Assembly (NCBI RefSeq): GCF_001625195.1
Contig: NC_054389.1
Span: 12,272,520 to 12,336,519, forward strand
DNA from: Drechmeria coniospora
Lineage: Eukaryota > Ascomycota > Sordariomycetes > Hypocreales > Ophiocordycipitaceae
Direction: 5' to 3'
Length of the DNA stretch: 64,000 nt
The stretch's first letter is position 1; every line of letters begins with the position of its first letter. The notes beneath the pieces were generated by a model. It was not told where the DNA came from, did no database searches, and saw only the letters and a program-made list of their open reading frames with translations. A program made the position numbers and the translations under genes. Of the stretch, positions 58,725-64,000 are shown piece after piece.

Positions 58725-60345
58725 CTCCTCCCTGTATCGTCCTCTGTTGGGAACTTACTGGTTGCCCGGAGCGACTAACTCCACCCCGCCTTGGCCCCTC
58801 CCTGGGTGTTTACCGGGTGCCTGAGGCAACTAACTCTACCCCGCTTCGTCCCCTCCTCGGGTGTTCCCCGGGTACCTAAGGCGCCCGGCGTTACCCTGCT
58901 TTTCCCCCTTACTACTCCCTCTGTATTACCCTCTTCGTTCCCTTCCTATTGCGCTTTATTGTTCCTCTTTCCTTTAACTATCGTACCTACCCGTTTTCCA
59001 GCTTCTCGCCGTACGATTTGTTGTTAACTCCTTTGCTGCCTTCTGTTGCGCTTGCTCCTCTATTGCTGTTGTTCCTCCCCCGTAAGGTGGGTTACTGCTT
59101 CCTCGTTAGGGCCGTTCCGTATATCCTTCGGGCCGTTGGCTGACCAGCTGGTAACAATAGGAACTGTTAATCCTACTCTTGCTGCTGTTGCTCCTCCCTT
59201 GTGGAGGACTTGTTTACCTTTCCGTTGCTGCTGCTACTGCCATTATATCTACCGCTGCGGGTGCTCCCCCTCCCCCCCCCGGATGCGGTTCGGGCCCGCG
59301 TTACGGCCATTATGCCGATAAGTCGGACCGTTGCCGCGCCCTGGGCGAATACTTAGTGGAGGGTGATTCCTCCGACGAGGAGTTCGTACCTCCGGAGGAG
59401 GTGCACGGGATGTACCTCCCTTGCGTTAATCGCCTCGTTACCAGCGGCCGCAACGACTGCGTGCCGGGCCGTAGTGCTGGTTGCCGTGCGTGCATGCATG
59501 CGTACGCTAAATGCGTCTAGGTGCCGCATTTATTCGCCGCGCGCCCTTAGCTGCGTTGCGCCCTGCGCGACCTTTGTGCTTACGCCTAGCGCAACGTCTA
59601 TATCCTGGTCGAGGCCCGCCCTAAGGTTGGAACCATACCGGGCGCTTGCGCTGTCCTCTCGCCCGAATTTCTGGCCCTGGGCCGGGTTTGGGCTTGCACC
59701 CTGGCCCTGGCCGAGATAGAGCCCGCCCCCGTGCGCCCCGCCTATACCCTCGCCCCCGTGCCGGGTGTTGTCTCCCCCCCCGCCGCTGCTGACGACGTCG
59801 ACCCGAACCGCGCCCTTGTCCTTGCCGCTAACGCCTTAACCCCGACTCGGGCTGGTAGCCGTTCCGGTAGCGTACCGAGCGCGTAGCTCGGCGTGTTCGC
59901 TTAGGGCGTGGCCCGGGCCCTAACGGGCATCCAGAGTGACGTATGCGGTCTCGCCCGCCGTTAGTAGGCGTAGGAGAGCGTTAGTACCAAGTTGGTAGCC
60001 ACCTTGGCCGAAATGCGCCGCGATATCTGCGAGTTGCGCGAGTCTTGCGCGGATAGTTCCCCCTCGTTGCGCTGTCCCGCCCCCTTTACTCCCTGCGTTG
60101 CCCGCGATAGTAGTAGGTCGCGCCCGTCCCGCGTAGGTAACGCGACTCCATTGCGCCGCCCCGTTGCCTCCGCCCCTTATATTGCCTAAGTCGCCCGGCG
60201 CCTCCGTTTTGTACCCCCGCCCCCGCCCCCCTCGATAACGTCCCGCCCCCGCCTAAGTACTGCGACGGATAGTTTTAAGACCCTCCCCAAGGAGGATACC
60301 GAGGAGGACGAGAGCAAGGAGGATACGGAGACCGACAAGTCTAAG
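58725..60345 (+). pseudogene. Antisense ORF in the 3' region of the gypsy-type element
   Basis: One plus-strand frame carries protein-like text over at least 59179-60340, opposite to pol. First comes GHYADKSDRCRALGEYLVEG and SSDEEFVPPEEVHGMYLPC, then a Cys cluster with spacing C-x10-C-x7-C-x2-C-x6-C (59420-59517), reminiscent of fungal Zn-cluster domains. After a Pro/Ala-rich linker comes a coiled-coil-like LVATLAEMRRDICELRES. It ends in a highly acidic tail (EDTEEDESKEDTETDKSK) and a TAG near 60346. Several stops (59518, 59550, 59883, 59905, 59964) break it. The function is unknown; it could be an element-encoded accessory protein. Confidence 0.5.
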
Positions 60346-60399
60346 TAGTACGGCTAGTGCGTATCCGTAGTGGTAGTATTGGGTCAGGCCCTTGTTGGG

Positions 60400-63300
60400 G
60401 GCGCTCTAGGGCCGATTTTTTCCTTCGGTATAGTTGAAATTTTACGTTTCGTTTTGCGGCTTACTTGCGCTCTGTCGTTTGTATAGGGATCTCCCTATTG
60501 CTGCGTGAATTCCTCTAGGGCTTCCGTTTGTGCTAGAGCCTCTATTGGTTCCTAGGTTAGTTGTTTATAACCTAGCTATTTTACAAGGGTATTGCGTTGT
60601 CCCCCTTGGCCTTGGGCCCCCCTTGTTGTAAGGATGCGTTCGACTTGGTATTCCTTTTGTAAGGTGCCGTCCTTGTCTTAGACTAGTAGTAGGCCTAGCT
60701 CCGAATCCCGTACTACCTGACTGGGTAAGGGGTCGTTTACTGCCCTTTCGATAAGGTCTATATAGAAGGTAGGGTGTAAGCCCCGAGGAATATCTAGTAT
60801 TACTATTAGTAGTGTTAGTACCGCTAGTACCGTAAACTTGGAAGCTACCTAGTCTAGCTTCCTGTATAGCCTGTTGGTTTTAATATATCTAAGGCTGAGC
60901 TAGACCTTATTACCTACTTAGAACTTCTCTGCTGGGCGACCTAAAGCTACTACCGACTTGTATAAGCGTTGTTGTGCAAAGGCAATAGCTGCTTATATAA
61001 TTTCTATTCCTTCCCTTAGGTGTTGTAGGAAAGTAATAGCCCTCCCTTTTAGTGTTGTTACGCTTGCCTGGTTGTCCTCTACCCTAGGTATTGTACCGAT
61101 TTTGTAGCCCAATAATAGCTTGTTTGGGCTGACTCCTGTAACTAAAGACTCCCTATTGTTTAGGGTAAGCTAGCAGGCGGCTAGATAGGCCGGCCAGTCG
61201 AATTGCTTAAATAAGATTAGGATCCATAGGGTGGCTTAAATTTCCTAATTTGCCCTCTCGGTACCCCTATCCGTCTGGGGGTAGTATAACGTTAATAAGA
61301 GTTGTTCCGTACTAATAAGGGAGCATAGGGATATCCAGAACTTACTGAGCCAGTCTAATCCCCGATCCGTTATAATCTGGGTAGGAAAACCCCTAAATTG
61401 CTACCAATAGGTCTTAAACCGTTCCGTATAGGCCCCTGTACTTATTGTAGTTATTGCCTTTAGTTAAATAAATTTAGAGAGGCGGTCTGTAATAACTATT
61501 AAGAATTAGGGGTCCTTATCGTTCTGTACTAGTAGGTCGGTTATAAAGTCGATCGATATCTGCTTCTAATAACGGTCTGGCGGGGGGATTAGTTGTAGGA
61601 GTCCCTGTCTTTATAGACGGCTCTTACGGCTCCGGTAGTAGTAGTAATTCCGAACATACCGTACTACGTCCTGCAATATACTATCCTAGTGGAAGTCCTG
61701 CTGAAGTGCTCGGAATGTTCCATTTCGACTCGGGTGGCCCAATATAGGTAATTTGTATACCTGTTGTATTATTTGCGTTATTAGTAGTTCCTAGGCTAGT
61801 AACTATAGGCGTCCCCTATAGTGTATTGCGCTGTAGGTACTAATAGTATAATTGGCCGTTTGTTCTTTTGTCTTTGCTTCTGCCGGGAATTTCTATACGC
61901 CTATTGCAACTACTTATTGTTGGGCTTTGTATATTGTATTGTTTTGTAACGCCTGGTCCTATAATTCCTGTAGGTAGGGTTCTAGGAAGAGCAGTCGGCC
62001 GGCTGGTGTATTCTGTAAAAATAGCGTCTCCTTCCCTGTCTATCCCTATACTGCTGGGAGTAGTTAGGATATATCGATAGCTCCTTGTCCCCCTTCCGTC
62101 TCTAGACGGGCCCGGTCCGCCCCTGTATTTGTAGCTATTGTGTCTTGGGCGCTTGGTACTTTATAGCCGGCCCGGGCCCGGTCTATCCCTGTATTCGCCC
62201 GATTTATTCCCGTATTTGTAATTACTATGTCCTAGATATTTTGGGCGTTAGGACCTTCTTGCGCGGGTTGGCCTTTAGGCGCCTCCTGCAGTATAGAGAT
62301 TAATACCGGCCGAAGTATTTGTCCTAGGCGTAGTGCGTCCTCCTCGTCCTATTCCCGACGCAAGAGCGCATCCGGCCGTTGTACTTACGAGCCTGGTCTG
62401 TACTGTAGCGAGTAATTAAAATTTGCAAGGACTTCCGCCTACCGTACCTATTGTTCCGATATCTCCTGCGGTTTAGTAAAGTATTTAAGGTTCTTGTAGT
62501 CCGTTAGAATAGTAAATAGTTCCGCAACGCCTTATAGGTCTGCCGACTACGCCTTAAGGCAGCTAATAACTGCTAGGAGTTCCTTGTTGTGGATTGTATA
62601 ATTCCTTTCTGCTAGTGTAAGTTTGGCTAAGTAGTAGGCTACTAGTTATAGGACCCCCTTGCTGTCGATTTGCAAGAGGCATCCGCCTAGTGCCTTGCCT
62701 AAGCAATTGGTCTTAACGAGAGTCTTCCTATCTAGGTCCTATTGTACTAGGATTGGGTATAACGAAAAGGCCCGCTTAAGGGATTGGAAGGCTGCGTCTT
62801 TTTCGGGTCCCTAGCGAAATAGTATACCCCTCCCTGTAAGGGCTATAAGTGGTTCCGTAAGGCTTGCGAAATTGGGAATAAATTTGCGGTAGAAGTTTGC
62901 AAAACCTAGGAAGCTCCTGATTCCCCTTACCTTAGTAGGTAGTTGCTACTCTTAAATTGTAGCGATTTTCGCTGGGTCGGGCCTAACCTTAACGCCTGCT
63001 TGGATAATAAACCTAAGGTATTTAACTTTTGTTGTTGCGAATGCGTACTTATCGAGATCTAGGTACAGACTGGCTGCCTGGAGCCGCTTAAGGATTTCCC
63101 TAACCTTAGTAAGGTGGTCGGCCTTCGATCCGGAGGTATAGATTAGGATATTGTTTAGATAGGCTGTAACCTACTCCCCTAATTTATCCTGCAATACCCC
63201 GTTAATGTATCTTTAGAATAAAGCTAGTGCTCCGGCTAGACCGAAGGGGTAAACTAACTATTCGAATAGACTAAATCGTATACGGAATGCCGTAAGCGGT

Positions 63301-64000
63301 TCGTCTCCTGGCGCTATACGTAACTTGTAGAATGCTGCTTGTACGTTTAGTTTAGTAAACTAGCGTGCCCCTAAGAGTAAGTGTAGCGTTTCTTTAACCA
63401 GCGGGAGTGGGTAGCGATCCTGTTGTGTAATCTTATTTAGGGCCCGGTAGTTTATGTATAGCCTCTATCCTCCGTTTTCTTTCTTAGTAAGTAGTATTAG
63501 TACTACTACTGCTAACGAACTTACCCGTATCTATCCCTTGTCCAGTAGGTTTGTAATCTGTTTGCGGACTTTAAGTAGTTAGTCTTGTAGCAAATTGTAT
63601 AGTGGGCCCTAGGGTAGCTGTAGTATTTCTCCCTTATCGTTTTATTGCAGTTAGATATAGTAGTCCTGGGAACCCCGGTATAGTGGTAGGCCTAAGGCCT
63701 GTTCCTTGTCGAAGAGATTAGTATAGTCCTAGAGGGCTACCGGAAGAGTAGGTAGGGCTATTACTATTGTATTTATACTTCCGGGTGCTTATAGCGCTAT
63801 TTCTTGTAGCTTTATTGCTATTTCTTATAAGCTTGTTACTACTAGTACTCCCTGTTGTTTCCGTAAAAAGGTTTATACTAGTGTAAGGTATACCTCCTAG
63901 GACCTGTCGGGAGGGCGGATGTCGTTTGCTTGTACGATTTAGTTGCCTATCGCCCCGATTGTAAGGGTCCGATCTGTTGCGTTTAGGGTAACCTGTCGGT
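60400..64000 (-). pseudogene. Dead gypsy pol (RT, RNase H, integrase)
   Basis: On the minus strand: [17 protein letters not shown] (about 63460-63405), KLNVQAAFYKLRIAPGDEPL, FGLAGAPALF, stop, RYINGVLQ (about 63200), YLNNILIYTSGSK (63150-63161 for YLNN, canonically YLDD), [27 protein letters not shown] (about 62900), an RNase H region to about 62450, and integrase text STEQLLLTLYYPQTDRGTER (about 61290). Stops occur throughout and both catalytic Asp of the YLDD box are Asn, so it cannot be active. Confidence 0.85.

Larger units (their letters stand above)
58573..64000 (-). mobile_element. Gypsy-type LTR retroelement (right copy, 5' part beyond the window)
   Basis: Order on the minus strand from 64000: reverse transcriptase, RNase H, integrase (to about 60400), then a GC-rich segment of about 1.8 kb with an open frame on the opposite strand, then the 3' LTR. 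The pol part is decayed and AT-rich, while the 3' segment remains GC-rich. The extra 3' segment is unusual for a simple gypsy element. Confidence 0.8.

Overview
The window reads as a repeat-rich, gene-poor accessory region of a filamentous ascomycete (Pezizomycotina-type fungus). The signs are two short introns of 62-63 nt (one with a CTAAC branch site), Ty3/gypsy-type LTR retroelements, Fot1/pogo-type DNA transposons flanked by TA, a DUF3723-like remnant, and a ferric-reductase-like pseudogene. Many dead genes carry stops of the CAA-to-TAA, CAG-to-TAG or TGG-to-TAG kind, as expected from repeat-induced point mutation (RIP) or similar C-to-T decay. The species cannot be named from the sequence alone.

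Layout. 1-5.7 kb: a nest of LTR-element debris, with one well-resolved solo LTR inserted inside another. 5.7-18.1 kb (minus): giant gene A, an intact spliced adhesin of 4092 residues with about 100 CX3C repeats and a C-terminal GLEYA-type head. 18.1-42.7 kb: a spacer holding three dead pogo/Fot1-like transposases (two in elements with visible ends), a dead DUF3723-like gene, a dead ferric reductase, a small chromodomain-like ORF, satellites and minisatellites, and inverted fragments of an unrecognised protein beside a copy of gene A's upstream region. 42.7-55.4 kb (plus): giant gene B, a paralogue of about 4193 residues with a different C-terminal head and one single-base frameshift. 55.4-64 kb: more nested solo LTRs, a dead gypsy reverse transcriptase, then a long gypsy-type element whose 3' LTR points inward. 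It is the mirror image of the element end at the left edge.

The main result is the pair of giant genes. Both start with a 155-nt first exon coding a signal peptide and a short module ending ICSG. Both have a phase-2 intron of 62-63 nt splitting an Arg codon at residue 52. Both continue into a stalk of 37-39-residue Thr-rich CX3C repeats plus flocculin-like W-T-G repeats. They end in unrelated heads: a GLEYA-like domain in A and an unrecognised Cys-rich domain of about 280 residues in B. They are transcribed away from each other. I infer two very long cell-surface stalk proteins sharing an N-terminus and stalk but carrying different tips. The hugely repetitive reading frames remain open although the surrounding repeats are visibly mutated.
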